DNA of 64,000 bases from assembly GCA_002682825.1 (NCBI GenBank), contig NOKP01000015.1, positions 186,001 to 250,000 on the forward strand, read 5' to 3'. The position numbers and the translations under genes are program-made. Below the pieces are notes generated by a model. The model saw only the letters and a list, made by a program, of their open reading frames with translations, ran no database searches and was not told the DNA's origin. This document shows positions 1-11,659 of this stretch, piece by piece. The stretch is from Neonectria sp. B-13 (lineage: Eukaryota; Ascomycota; Sordariomycetes; Hypocreales; Nectriaceae). The number at the start of each line of letters is the position of its first letter. Positions within the stretch are counted from its first letter, which is position 1.

Positions 1-2
1 CT

Positions 3-503
3 GTATTCCGAGAGCTCTTCGTGAGATGGTTCCAATGGGGGACCTTCTGTCCCGTTATGAGACTGCACGGAGACCGCGAGCCAAAGCAACCTCGACTCGG
101 CACTACTGGGGGAAGTTTCTGCCTCTCCGGCGGACCAAACGAGGTATGGTCTTACGGTGAAGAAGTGTACAAGATTTGTGAAAAGTATCTTCGACTCAGA
201 GAGGAGTTGAGAGACTATACCAGGACCTTGATGGAAGCGGCGCACAAGGTGGGAGACCCTGTCATAAGGCCGTGTTTCTTCGACTTCCCCGACGATGATA
301 AGTGCTGGCAGCTGGAGGATCAGTACATGTATGGTCCCCGCTATCTAGTTGCCCCGATTCTTCACCCAGGCCAGAACAGACGGGAAGTGTATCTTCCTGG
401 TGAAGGGGTGAAGTGGAAGGGCGTAGATGGAACTGTTTACGATGGAGGCAGGACAGTGACTGTGGACAGCCCTTTGGACACGATGCCAGTCTTTGTTAGG
501 TAG
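3..503 (+). CDS. Glycoside hydrolase family 31 (alpha-xylosidase/alpha-glucosidase type), C-terminal part
   Basis: The open frame runs in from the window edge, so only the last ~166 residues are visible. The opening residues (ELFVRWFQWG) and the stretch QYMYGPRYLVAPIL are typical of the end of the GH31 barrel, and the final beta-sandwich ends with PVFVR. Family members remove alpha-linked xylose or glucose from the non-reducing end of oligosaccharides such as xyloglucan fragments. The catalytic aspartates lie upstream of the window and cannot be checked. The first in-frame ATG (position 21) is internal, not a start. Substrate is inferred from the family; a GH12 gene at 57.5 kb could act on the same polymer. 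Confidence 0.85.
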   Translation, partial: VFRELFVRWFQWGTFCPVMRLHGDREPKQPRLGTTGGSFCLSGGPNEVWSYGEEVYKICEKYLRLREELRDYTRTLMEAAHKVGDPVIRPCFFDFPDDDKCWQLEDQYMYGPRYLVAPILHPGQNRREVYLPGEGVKWKGVDGTVYDGGRTVTVDSPLDTMPVFVR

Positions 504-643
504 TGCCATATTGAGACAGTAACATGTAGTTGAATACGAATTGATACGGCGTTTGACAGAATATGTAGTGACCTATGACGATCTCCTATTCCGGAACTTT
601 GCACTGTCCATCCGGAAAGCCGGTCCAGAGTTTTGGTCTCCTT

Positions 644-2340
644 TTAGCCCGTAGGTGGATGAATTGCCTCCGCTGGTGAGTTCGAGTTCACCTCTTCTTC
701 AGTAGTGGCGTATCTTTTAGCAGTGTAGCCATCAAGCTGCAGCATGTTAGATATGAATGTGCCAGCGAATCCGACAACTTACCCAACGAACGACAAAAAG
801 CCAGCAAGCCAGAGCTGCACAAACACAGAGCATTGCAATGTACCCGTTCCGCCAATACGGAGCGTCATCGGCTGGATAAACGACAATACCCCAGAAAGTC
901 CATAAAAGCCCGTCGCTGGCGGCCATAGAAGCAAGTATAACACTGCGAGCAGCATCGTCTGCGGTCCGAGCTGCCATGTTACTCGACCATCCATACAGTA
1001 GCGGATTGATGCCGTAAGCGGTGGCAGCTAGGTAGAGGGCGGTAAGACTGCCTGCCAGAGACGTTCCGGGGATAAGAAGGACGATCGAGCAGACAGCTTG
1101 TATGACACAGAGAGTAAATCCAATACTCACGCGTCGGTTATACCGGTCAATAAGGAAGGATGTAGTGAGCTCAGCGACTATACCGACCGCATGAGTAGGG
1201 ATTGGGAATGTGTTCACCTGGGACTGGGAAAAGCCATCGGTGTTCTGGTGAGACTTCATAAAGAGGAGCATGAGTCCTTGAGCGATGTAACCTTGAAGAG
1301 CAGAGGAGAGAACCGAGAAGACGCAGCAGATGTAACTGGATGGCAAATTAGAGCATTTTCCAATATCATCCAGAGTAACTCACACTATCGGCTGCCCCAG
1401 GACTCGTTTCGCCAGACTCCATGCTTCAACATTGTGACCATTTTGATCTTTCGCGGGCAGACGATCGAGTGCAAGCTGACGCTCTTTCTCATTAAGATAA
1501 GAAGCCTGGGTATACTCAGGGACGTCTGGGAAATAGATGAATCCAAAGATGGCGATGGGACAGGTAATGATACCGTCAATGAGAAACACCCATTGCCAGC
1601 CCTCGAGTCCCGCGTGGCCGTCCAAGGATTCGTGAATGGCAGCCATCATGGCGCCAGCAAACATTTTGCCAACCTGTCCAGCAACAGTGAACATGGCAGT
1701 CCGCTTTGCGATCTCATCAGACTTACTGCTTGAAGGTTAATATTGGACGAACACGTCGTGAGACTGGGTCAACCTACTACCAAGAACCCATTATGTAAAC
1801 AGAACCGGCATAAGTGCTGGCCTCGGCAACGCCCATTAGGAAACGAACAGCACAAAGTTGCGAAAATGTCTTGCAGCCCGCGCTCGCCATGGTGAGCCCA
1901 GCCCATGTAATCACCATAGATGAGAGCCATATCCGCGGTCGGATCTTGTGGATGATGATACTACTGGGTATTTGCCCGACCAGCATTCTGTGATAATAGT
2001 TGGTCAGCGTAAGCACAACTGATTGGGATTTCAATGTGGCATACCCTGCTGAGGCCATTGAGAGGAGGACATTATACTGGCTGCCACTTAGATCGAGAGC
2101 TTCTTTCAGTCCTGCAACCTTCATGCGCAGCCCTGTCAGTAAGAAGTTGAAAACATATTAATTGAAAGACTTACATATGCGTTCGCGAAGGCAGCTCTAT
2201 CTGCAAAGATACGTGAGTAACTGTTGACTATGTCCAGCAATTAAGCTACCTACCTAGTTGGTTGAAAAAGAAGCTGAAGCAGCAAAAAGTCTAACTAAAC
2301 TCAGCGGAGGCTTCGGACGACGTCTGAATAAGTGCATACA
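644..2340 (-). CDS. MFS anion:cation symporter, Dal5/allantoate permease-like
   Basis: Exons can be joined on the minus strand: 2254 and above (5' part uncertain), 2175-2200, 1778-2118, 1384-1725, 783-1335 and 644-736. The joins read FFNQLDRAAFANAY, VAGLKEALDLSG, GSWYKSDEIAKRTAMF and LGQPIVYICC, all in frame, and follow the conserved order of the Dal5 family, which imports small carboxylates, vitamins or ureides with protons across the plasma membrane. The last exon gives a hydrophilic Glu-rich tail. The 5' end is the weak point: an in-frame stop lies just upstream of FFNQLD, and restoring the usual first segment needs either another intron or one extra base. It may therefore be a slightly damaged gene. 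The substrate cannot be told from sequence. Confidence 0.75.
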
Positions 2341-5300
2341 AGGATAAAAAAGTCTGGCCGTAGTTAGTCATAGATTTCGCCAATGCATGTAGATTTGCCA
2401 ACCAAGTTTGCGTATCAATCTTTTCTCTTCTCTGCTGGTATCACCCCAAAGGAAATCGACCGCTATGGGACATGCTCGGTCAGCAATGCATACAACGACC
2501 TCTCAAGTACCATGACCTACTTTGCTCGTTGGCAACAGCTGTCTGTGAGGCTGCCATATTGCCTAAATGACGAGATTGAAGGACGAAGAAACTGTGACTT
2601 CACTGGGTCTAGAATAAGACATACGGCTTGATAATCGTGCGCACCTAATAGGCAGATGAGGTGTCCATCAAGGTTCTCAGAGTGGATGTGGTGAAGAACT
2701 CGCAAGCTTGGCATCAAGTGGGCCCGACCGTTGCATTCAGGGGTTGGGACTACAGCCGGTGGTTTAACAGGCGATTGCTCGTACAATTCTTCTGTTGCTC
2801 GGTCCCCCCAAATTAATGACTAACGTGGATGTCGTTTGTTCGACTGGGATATCTTGTCGACGCAGAGTGATGATTATTGGCGTTGAAGCTAATTAAGGCC
2901 CGACGCAAAGATTGAATGGAGAATACTTACATCGAAAGGTGGTTTGCAGTAGTTCAGGTCTCCCGTGATATCGAGCCTTTAGGTGAACTGACGTGTTTAC
3001 CAGCTACCCTACGGTAGCGTATGGAGTGTTCCTTATCCCGAAAAACGAGGTAACTGACATAGCATAATACTCGCCTGCTTCTATAATTCATGGGTAGAGA
3101 TCCTGCTGAACTACTAGCAGCAGGCATCAGTGGATATTAGTTACATGAGAAGTACCCAGACAAATAGACCGCCACCAGATGGGATAGCCCCGTTGTATCT
3201 AGCTCCACTTCGGTGTGAATATGTAATTAACTCGGTCAGCACCTAGTAAAACGATGCCCCAAGCGACGCAAAGATCACCCAACGAGTGGAACATCGTATG
3301 ATATAAACAAAGCACCCTTGGGTAAGCGGAGAAAGATGATTCGGCTTACGAGACATAAAGAGCTATGGAACTGGTGACGCTCCGCTTCATGAATTCGGTG
3401 ATGTGCGTGACTTTCTACTACCTGTGCTGAACTGCATGAAGTCTCGATACGGATTAAGAGATCACCTTACTGCCATCTGGCAGATTCAGATACCGTGATA
3501 TTTATGGGTTCAAAGGCATCTCTGGCCGCATTGCGATAGCAAAAGTGTAGCGTGGTCAATGGATGCCAGTGGCTGTTTGGTGCCAACTGAGGGCTGTGGG
3601 TTGAAGTACTTTGATTTGGGCTTCCTGGCAGAGTATACGTTTCCGAGAATAAAGTGCTTGACGCAAGAAAGTCTTTCAAAGTTGAAACCAGTATGTGTCT
3701 AGAGATGCTCGAGGCAACTCGGTTTTGACAGGCCGTTTCTCCTTCCGGGCCATTTATGCGAATGGTATATCTGCCGTTTCTCGAGTCTAAGATTTATAGA
3801 GCCGTACGTGTTCATTCCACTGGTTTGTCGAACCCACTCGAATCATGCGAATACTCTTGGTGAATGAGACGTCTCTAAGATCCCTGAACAAAGTTAAGAA
3901 CTTACGAGGGTGGGCTGTGCCAAACAGCTCCCCTCGGGCTGTGTCCGGTTTGCGGTTCAGGGCGATTGACCGGCGAATAGCTCTCAGAGTTCATGAGCAC
4001 TCATGGGAAAGCCTGAGAAAAAGTGGCGACTGTTTAGGTGCACGTGGTAGATTAGTCGGTGTTTATATTTACCTCATATAACAAAGATGGAATGTTGACC
4101 CTGACAACCTTCCATTGATCTTTTGTGGCTGAGAAAATTCGGTCTGAACTCAATTCTGGTCCTACTTCTCTTCTAGTTCTGGCAACTGCGATGCTGGAAT
4201 TGTTTGTAGCGCAGCTTCGATTAGTCTTCACTCTCCAACGTGACAAAGAATATGCTGCCAAAGATTAATTGGTCTGTGATTCCGGCTTTGGTTAATTTGT
4301 TTACTTCACCTGCATACTAACGCAACCCCTGCTTCCTACCTACCGTGTCCTCAAAATTGCGTTGTCTGAACACGCTCCGGTGTCTCTGGGCATCTAAGGA
4401 AGGCTGAAGCCTACTCGTGCTAAAACGCAACACTGGGTTTAATTAGCTTAAGCTGCGCGGTGAACAAAATCAGCTATATATTGAATGTAATGCTGTTGAT
4501 GCGACCAATCTTTAAATTATCCTGACACCCCTCTATTTCTGTCCAGTGAGGGTAGATTGAACTTTCTAGATCAATGTATTAGATAAAATTCACCGATCTC
4601 CTGTCGCGGAGGGCAGTGTTGGACCGGCCCTTTGCAATTTTGTTCCTTTGAAGAGAACTCATCCACTGCCATCCAATTTGCGTCGCCTACGGCGCGAGTG
4701 GGATGGTATACGAACAGGGGAACATGAGCAGAATGAGACGTTCATTGGCTAAACAATCCTTGTCAAGGTGACCAAGCCAAGCAGGCAACAGAATAAAACA
4801 GAGGGTCCTGTCTGGAGGCAGATGTTGGAGTTGTGGGGAATACTGGACCATCACCCTCCGAAGTCATCGGCGCTTCCGAGACAAGAGTGATCAACAGTGC
4901 TCAATACTGAGTCAGTGTTCCATGCGGAAGGTCTCTGACGTCAAGCACGTGTTGTAGCCGTGAAAATCGCGACACGGTGACGCAAGCCCAGCCTGAGACG
5001 AGACGCCAAGGGAGGCTGAGGGGGCTGGGCTGGGCAACATTGGCAACCTACATCGTTCTCTCGTGAGATTAACCTTTTAAGCTTATCTGGCAATACTAAA
5101 GCTAGGAGGGCCATGGATTTATAGCTCCACTCCCGGCTTAGTCTAGTGATAGGGTTGGCGAGCTGTCGATCGCTGCTGTTGGGTGGGATTCGGCGCTTGG
5201 CACGACGATCCAAACAGGTTTCCATGCGGCTCCGGCGTCGCGAAACTCAGAGCAATGAGCAAGCGAAGAGGCTTTGCTGCCCTACCATCTCTCCTTGGAC

Positions 5301-5836
5301 TGACGCGTCACTTGTCTCCGTCTCACGCTTTATGCCGCAGGATGGATCCATCACCTCGGTTGCAGCGCAACTTCAAACACTTCTGCAGCTCGTGGCAACT
5401 CGAACAACGTCATGATTCAGACTGCCGAGACCGGGATTCACCGAGTTTAAGCCGCAAACAACCAAAGAAATGCCCTCATTCCCAGCGATCTTCTTGGCAG
5501 CATCCATGGCGCGCTCCACTTCTCCACAATCCCTCACCCAACGATCAGGCACTTGACGTGCGGAAGAAGGTGCTGTAATTTTCATGATGTTGTGTACGTA
5601 TATATACGCCATGTCCTGCACTAGCTATAATAAGTGGTCTTGTCCATCTCATAGCAGAGAGTGACCTGAAGATTCCAGGGCATCGACTTCTGATATTAGA
5701 CACTTTCAATTTGGGCTCCGACTTCATATCCTCAGACCCAGTTTTAGTCTTCACAGCTACGAGCTTGGCTTGCTGGGGCTTTTTTCTCTTGAGTAGACAC
5801 TGATCTCCTGGCCCCAAACTCGACTCAGCCGGCATC
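2341..5836. other. Long gene-poor stretch
   Basis: About 3.5 kb with only short, overlapping open frames on both strands, none with recognisable domain motifs or joinable exons. The last few hundred bases presumably contain the promoter of the sugar transporter starting at 5837. No tRNA, terminal inverted repeat or simple-sequence array was seen. Confidence 0.5.
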
Positions 5837-8002
5837 ATGCCACCCCCAAGAGCAGACGACGAGGCTCCCTACAGCGAAGACATCGCCAACAGCCACCAAA
5901 TCTCCACCAGTATTGGCACTCACGATGAAAAGGCCGCTGGCGGTGGGCGCAGAGCGTCTACAGCGGCGCTGCTACGAAACCCCCTAGCGGGGATGACTAA
6001 CGAGGAGCTCATTGCTGACGTTGACGCGTTTGTCGACGACAAGGGTCTCGGAGAACACCGCGAGGACTTCCGTAAGGGTGCTCTGGTCGCCCAGGTCAAC
6101 AACCAGGCCGGTGCTTTCGAGCGAATTGACCTACTCAACGATGACGAGAAGAGTATTCTTCGGCGGGAAGAGACTCACCGTTGGCACCAACCGTTCGCGC
6201 TGTACTTTCTTTGCACGCTCTGCGCTGGCTCGGCTGTCGTTCAGGGTATGGATCAAACTGCGGTGAACGGCGCACAAGTATCATGCCCCAGCAAGCATTG
6301 ACTTGTAGCACCGAGGCTCACAAAGAATTAGGAATTCTACTACGAGGAGTTTAACATCACCAACGAATGGATGCGCGGTCTCCTCAACGGCGCGCCGTAT
6401 CTTTGCTCTGCCCTTGTTGGATGTTGGACTAGTCCCATCCTCAATAATTGGACTGGACGACGAGGGACTATCTTCATCTCATGCTTTATCTCGGTTGTCA
6501 CGGGCTTCTGGATGGCCGTTGCTGACTCGTAAGTTACAATTTTGCCCAGTTCAAGAGACAGTTGTTAACATTGATGATTGTCTAGCGTGGGAAATCTCCT
6601 CGCTGCTCGGTTTATGCTTGGTTTTGCAGTCGGCGCCAAGTCTAGCACTACCCCCGTTTACTCGGCGGAGTCTACGCCCAAGAACATCCGTGGAGCTCTC
6701 ACTATGATGTGGCAGGCAAGTCTTCCTCGGCTTGAGCAGTTGCTTCAACTATCTAACTCGCAGCTCCTAGATGTGGACGGCCTTTGGAATTGCCCTTGGT
6801 TTCATCGTCTCCGTTGCCTTCCAGAACGTCACGTTCCTGGGCGAGACCTCTCCATGGCGATGGATGTTGGCCTCGACCTCTGTTCCACCCTTGATCGTCA
6901 TGGTCCAAGTCTACTTCTGCCCCGAGAGCCCTCGATGGTATATGGAGAAGGGTCGCTACGACAAGGCCTACAGGTCGGTGAGACGCTTACGCCATTCCGC
7001 TGTCCAGGCAACTCGTGATATGTACTACGCCCACAAGCTCCTACAGATCGAACGAGGAGAGAGAGAGGGTCGGAACTTGTTCAAGGAGTTTTTTACTGTT
7101 CGCCGCAATCGACGTGCTGCCCAGAGCGCCTGGTTCTGCATGGTAAGTGAATTCGCACATGCCATTGTTGACTGCCAGAAGAGGTTTTTAACGAGTCGAG
7201 TTGCCAACAGTTCATGCAACAATTTTGTGGCGTCAATGTCATCGCATATTATTCAACGTCGATCTTTGTCCAGGGAGGCTACAGCCGTCCGGAGGCTCTT
7301 CTCGTTTCAATGGGCGGAGGCATCATAAATTTCCTCTTCGCCATTCCTGCGATCTACACGATCGACACGTTTGGCCGGCGCAACCTGCTCCTCGTTACTT
7401 TTCCGTTGATGGCAGCTTGCCTCTTCTTCACCGCATTTACATTCCTCATCGCAGACAAGCAAGCTAGCATTGGTTGTATCACCACCGGTCTATACCTATT
7501 CATGGCCGTGTATTCCCCTGGCCTCGGTCCCGTGCCGTTCACCTACAGTGCTGAGGCATTCCCCCTCCACATTCGAGACATCGGCATGGCGTCGAGCACA
7601 GCCATCACCTGGGGCTTCAACTTTATCATCAGCCTTACCTGGCCTCCTCTGAGAACGGCATTTGGTGACACTGGAGCCTTTTGCTGGTATGCGGCGTGGA
7701 ACCTCTTCGGATGGGTCTTCTGCTACTTCCTGCTGCCGGAGACCAAGAACCTAACGTTGGAGGAGCTCGATAACGTGTTTGGAGTGACGAACCGGGAGCA
7801 TGTGGGATACTACGTCAAGAAACTGCCGTGGTATCTCAACAAGTACGCGTTGCGTCGAGATGTCGACCAGTTCCCTCCGCTGTACGAATTTGCAGCCAAC
7901 GATGGGAACTATCCTAAGGAGAAACCGTCGGTTCGGCACGCCGAAGGCCACACCACGGGAGCTAGTTCTGAGGATGACAACATAGTGACGGGGCGAAACT
8001 AA
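5837..8002 (+). CDS. Sugar-porter family MFS transporter (hexose/polyol type)
   Basis: Five exons: 5837-6277, 6332-6528, 6586-6715, 6771-7142 and 7211-8002. All joins keep frame. The protein has a long hydrophilic N-terminus, then twelve hydrophobic segments with sugar-porter signatures: PESPRWYMEKGR after helix 6, QQFCGVNVIAYY in helix 7, FGRRN, PFTYSAEAFPLHIRDIG and PETKNLTLEELD near the end. Such proteins carry hexoses or polyols across the plasma membrane by proton symport or facilitated diffusion. The third intron begins with GC rather than GT (CAG|GCAAGT), needed to join MMWQ to MWTAFG; the alternative reading leaves the frame. The ATG at 5837 is the first in the exon and gives an N-terminus (NPLAGMTNEELI) common to this subfamily. 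The exact substrate is unknown. Confidence 0.88.
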
Positions 8003-8453
8003 AGCCACTGCACGCTAGTTCGCTTCGCCTAGCATCAAGGAGGTTAAGATGTATATACATGATTTTTAGGTCGATGCGGAGGTGACATTGAGACAGAGGT
8101 ATTGCAGGTACAAATCCCGAACCTGTTAGCAGTGGTGACTTATCAATCCGTATTCTTCATGTCTCGCTTTTGCGTCAATGGTTATGCTAGGCTCTATCGG
8201 TCAACATCGCCGCCACGGTCCCGACCAGTTGCTACAAGCCAGACTCAGCCCGTCTACCTGCCTTGGAGCGTAATCACAAGTGTAGCCGACACCCCTACTT
8301 TCGCGTTCTTATTGATGCAGCCAGCCTCGTCACTTCCCAATTATCGCGGGGTCCAAGACATCCACTCGGCAGATGTTGATCTCCCCTTCTCATTACATCC
8401 TCAAAAGCACCCAGAGGATAAGTATCGATCGGTGCTGCTTCTCTACTGCCGCC

Positions 8454-9454
8454 ATGATGTCCAGCCAAACTAATCTGGGTCCTCTCACGACCGCGTTCAA
8501 CTACCCCGACAGCTGTGCCGTAGTTATCCAGCAATGCACAGACTGCGCCAACGCTTGGCAGGGCCAGAGTTGCGGCGACAACAGCTTCAACACGCAAGGC
8601 GTCCTCGACAACCCGGATTGCTGGCCACCGCGAGCCAACGATGAGCTGGAGACGGGGCCTGCGCTCGGCGGCTGGGGGTTTTACTCGCCCGGCCTCGAGT
8701 GTCCAGGCGGTTACGCGACCTCGTGTGTTGCGACAGGGAGTGTGGACGGCGGCTTTGACTTCCAGTTCTCGGTGCAGAGAAGCGAGACAGCCATCGGATG
8801 CTGCCCGAAGTAAGTAGACAGACGGCCTCCTGCTGTAACCTGCCTTGAAACTGACGCCCACCCAGAGGATATCGTTGCCGTTTCAACCCCGGGGTCGATT
8901 CAGCGCAGACTTGCTACAGCGTTGCGACGACAGGCTCGTTTCCGACAGTTCAGTGCTCCTCGGGCTCAAGCAACCGGTACAGCTATATGACTGTACCAGC
9001 AACATTCACCAAGACGACGTCTGGGAGCGAGTCCATCTCAGTTCTCGAGACTGTCATCATTTACGCCCCGTTGATCCAACTTAACAGGCAAGCGTCAGAC
9101 TTGTCATCATCGTCAACAGACGCAACCAAATCCTCCTCTACAACAAGTAACGGAACCAGCGGTGACGCGGCTACTTCAGAGCCTCCCGCCCAATCATCAT
9201 CAGATGGAGGCTTGTCCGTCGGAGCACAGATTGGAATTAGCGTGGGCGTAGGCATCTTTTGTCTTGCAATTATTGGTGCAGCTCTTTATTTCTGGCGAAG
9301 AAAGAAGAAGACACCCGCAGTCGTTCCGGAGAGGTCGAAACCAGAGCTCGAAGGACAGCTTTGTCACCCTGCCGAGCTTTATGGGAATTCTAGCCCGAAC
9401 GCTCCTGCGACTGCGTCTGTATCTGTACCATCACCGAGAAGCGAGCTCCCTTAA
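8454..9454 (+). CDS. Cys-rich, Ser/Thr-stalked single-pass membrane protein
   Basis: Two exons, 8454-8809 and 8866-9454, joined as CCPK-GYRCRF, give 314 residues. The first ~190 residues form a Cys-rich ectodomain with spaced pairs (CTDCA, GCCP, GYRCRF). A Ser/Thr-rich stalk and one hydrophobic segment (GIFCLAIIGAALYFW) follow, then a basic stop-transfer (RRKKK) and a short cytoplasmic tail. This layout is shared by many uncharacterised fungal surface proteins and resembles, without proving, cell-wall stress sensors. No classical signal peptide follows the chosen ATG; an upstream ATG at 8373 is in frame but adds no better leader, so the true start may lie in an unseen exon. Function is unknown. 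Confidence 0.7.
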
Positions 9455-9465
9455 TTATAGTACTA

Positions 9466-10720
9466 GTACTAATTATATCTAACTGAAAAACCTGTAATAG
9501 TTAATTGATGCGATATTGGCAGCTACAGCGCCAATAAGTAGGCCGCCTACAACCATGGGGACATACCAAACAGCTGTCAGAAGCGGTGCCACGCCAATGA
9601 CTAGCTGAATGTAGTAGCTCGAATAGAAAAGGAACATTCCAAAGGCCCCATACAACAGAAACAAAGCGATAATCAGTCTCTTCATGTATGGGGGGGGAAA
9701 CAACTCGCCGGGAATAAGAGGATTGACAGAAAATCGCGTTTCGATAGTGTAGGCAGCAGCCAGAAAAGCAACACCAAATCTCATCGTAACAATGATGTGT
9801 GGATTTACCCACCCTCGAGGGGCATTTGAGCTATCAGTAATTGCATAGACAACAAGTAGGAGTCCAGGAACGATGGTAGCAACACCTTTCTAATCCATAT
9901 TGTCATTCTGGGGTCTGTCATCTCGATGATCCTGCGATATTGCAAGCAAGCCAGTGACGGACACCCCGGCAAGGATGGAACCTAGCCAGAAGTAACATCT
10001 CCAGCTCAAAAATTGCGAGGAAACGCCACCAAAAAAGATGCCCGTAAAGAAGCCGATCGGCGCAACAGCTCCATACATTACAAACATGAGGTTTTTTCGA
10101 GGTCCCGGAAGGTAGGTCTTGCCAACAAGCATCAGTCCCTCAACGATGAAAGCGGAGGCATCAATACCTGCATGGCACGGCATACTATCAGCATCATGTA
10201 GCTTCTACTGAAGCCAGTAACCAGGCACCAGATAAAATACCAGATCAACCCAAAGTTGAAGACCAAGTAGCTGCCGTAGATGTTGCTAATCCGGCCGAGG
10301 GGTAACAAGAAAGAGCCCGTGACAAGTGAGAAAACGCTTGCTGGCCATGTTCGAGCAGCTGGAGGAATATCGAGTTCCCTAGCTAATTCTGGTAGAATGA
10401 TGTGGAGGCCGCCAACAAAATACTCATATAGTACTGAGGTTAGTCCATTGGTTTAGCCATCAAGAAAACGGAGACTAGAGCTCAAGCGCATGGGATTTCG
10501 ATGAAGTAGTCAATTCCCAGGTAATCCATGTCATGTCTATTCAAAACTTGCCGTCATCAACATTGAGCCCAGAATTGCGAAACAAAACCATAGTTCACAC
10601 CATCGTGAGGTGAAAACTGTTGGTCGCTGCCGGCCAAGCTTTTCTAGGTCGAGCTCTTGTGTTTTGACATTGGAGTCGAGATCTGGGAGTTTAGAGTATT
10701 GTTATTTGGGCTGTTTGTTA
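9466..10720 (-). pseudogene. Decayed DHA2-type MFS drug transporter
   Basis: Reading down the minus strand gives typical 14-helix DHA2 sequence: WCELWFCFAILGSMLMT, EYFVGGLHIILPELARELD, WPASVFSLVTGSFLLPLGR and FSRSYMMLIVCRAMQ, then GIDASAFIVEGLMLVGKTY. Between CRAMQ and GIDASAF one base is missing, so the frame breaks near 10183. The protein also ends at 9479 after about the tenth helix, short of the family's usual ~500-550 residues, next to a run of TAGTACTAGTAC-like sequence. No in-frame ATG was found for the N-terminus. These defects together indicate a non-functional remnant. When intact the family exports toxic compounds at the plasma membrane. Confidence 0.7.
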
Positions 10721-10843
10721 TGTATGCTGAGAAAGGTTTCTCTTGACATTTCGCATCTTCCCTCTGCTATAATTAAATTATAATAAGCTTTGACACATCT
10801 TCTAAATCTTTAAATGATGACAATAATCTCTTCTATGTGACAG

Positions 10844-10865
10844 ATAATAATATTAATATTATTAT
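10844..10865. repeat. 22-bp perfect AT palindrome
   Basis: A 22-base self-complementary run of only A and T, centred near 10854, lies in an AT-rich tract (about 10770-10880) between the decayed DHA2 gene and the 3' end of the small secreted protein gene. It could form a hairpin and may mark 3' processing or a decayed insertion; no function is assigned. Confidence 0.6.
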
Positions 10866-10878
10866 AAAATGTAATAAA

Positions 10879-11647
10879 TCACTCCTCGATCAAAAACTGG
10901 ACTGGAGTATCTTCATGGGGAGTAGCGGAACCTAGCACAGGTATATACAGACTGTCGGAGAACTTCCTTGTGTAGGTATAAGTGAAAATACCTCCAGTCG
11001 GCGGGCACAGGTTCCCAGTCGTTCCAACGTTACAGTAAGCCTCTGGTACACTGCACAGCAGCTGGGTACCGGTCGGTTGTTCGCAAGTAATCTCTTTGAA
11101 TTGAGATATTTCTTCCTCGGGACACTGCGCCAGCGGAGCACCCCGCCCTTCGGGGGAGTAATACGCGCACACAGCTGCGCCGTTGTCGAGTATGAGGCGG
11201 CCATTATCGGCCTCGATAGAGAACCGAGCGACTTGGAAACCTTGGAGAATACCGAAAAGGAGAAAGCTGCCCGGTTCTTTGTTATACATGAGAACCTGGT
11301 TCGCTGCGGGACCGCCTGCTGCAACAATCTTGAAGCCTAGCGCGGTGGACGACGGCGTGGCAGACGAAGAAGTGTCGGTTGAGGAAGTCGCGATGGAAGC
11401 TACGATTGTATCTGATATAGTAGGTATCGTGGCAGACGCAGTTGTCGAGATGGCTTCTGCCGTAGACAACACACTCGCGGTGGAAACTGAATAGATCCGG
11501 GTTAGCCAGCATTCGTTAACTGCCTGGTCATCATCGCGTTGCTCAAAATTCTCACTCCCCTAAGCCACTGGGCTTGCAAATACTCGCAGCCGCAGACTCG
11601 AGCCCAACGAGGCCAATAGCCGAAGCATAGAGAATGCGTGAACGCAT
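10879..11647 (-). CDS. Small secreted Ser/Thr-rich protein, unknown function
   Basis: The first exon starts at the ATG at 11647 and encodes a clear signal peptide (MRSRILYASAIGLVGLESAAA). The main exon, upper end near 11490, continues to the stop at 10879 and carries an Ala/Ser/Thr-rich linker (TASATIPTISDTIVASIATS) followed by a compact domain of ~150 residues with five cysteines (ICs in CAYYSPEGRG, CPEEE, TCEQPTG, LLCSVPEAYCNVG). The best phase-consistent junction uses a GTATTT donor inside the signal-peptide exon; a stronger-looking GTGAGA donor shifts the frame, so the junction is uncertain. The architecture is common among uncharacterised fungal secreted proteins (DUF7908-like is possible but not certain). 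Confidence 0.55.
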
Positions 11648-11659
11648 TGTGGCCTGTAC

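Noticed and set aside
1098..1733. Plus-strand 211-codon frame
   Set aside because: Antisense shadow of the Dal5-like permease exons.
5373..5621. Minus-strand frame with VRDCGEVERAMDAAKKIAG
   Set aside because: Looks protein-like in part, but no family recognised and no flanking exons.
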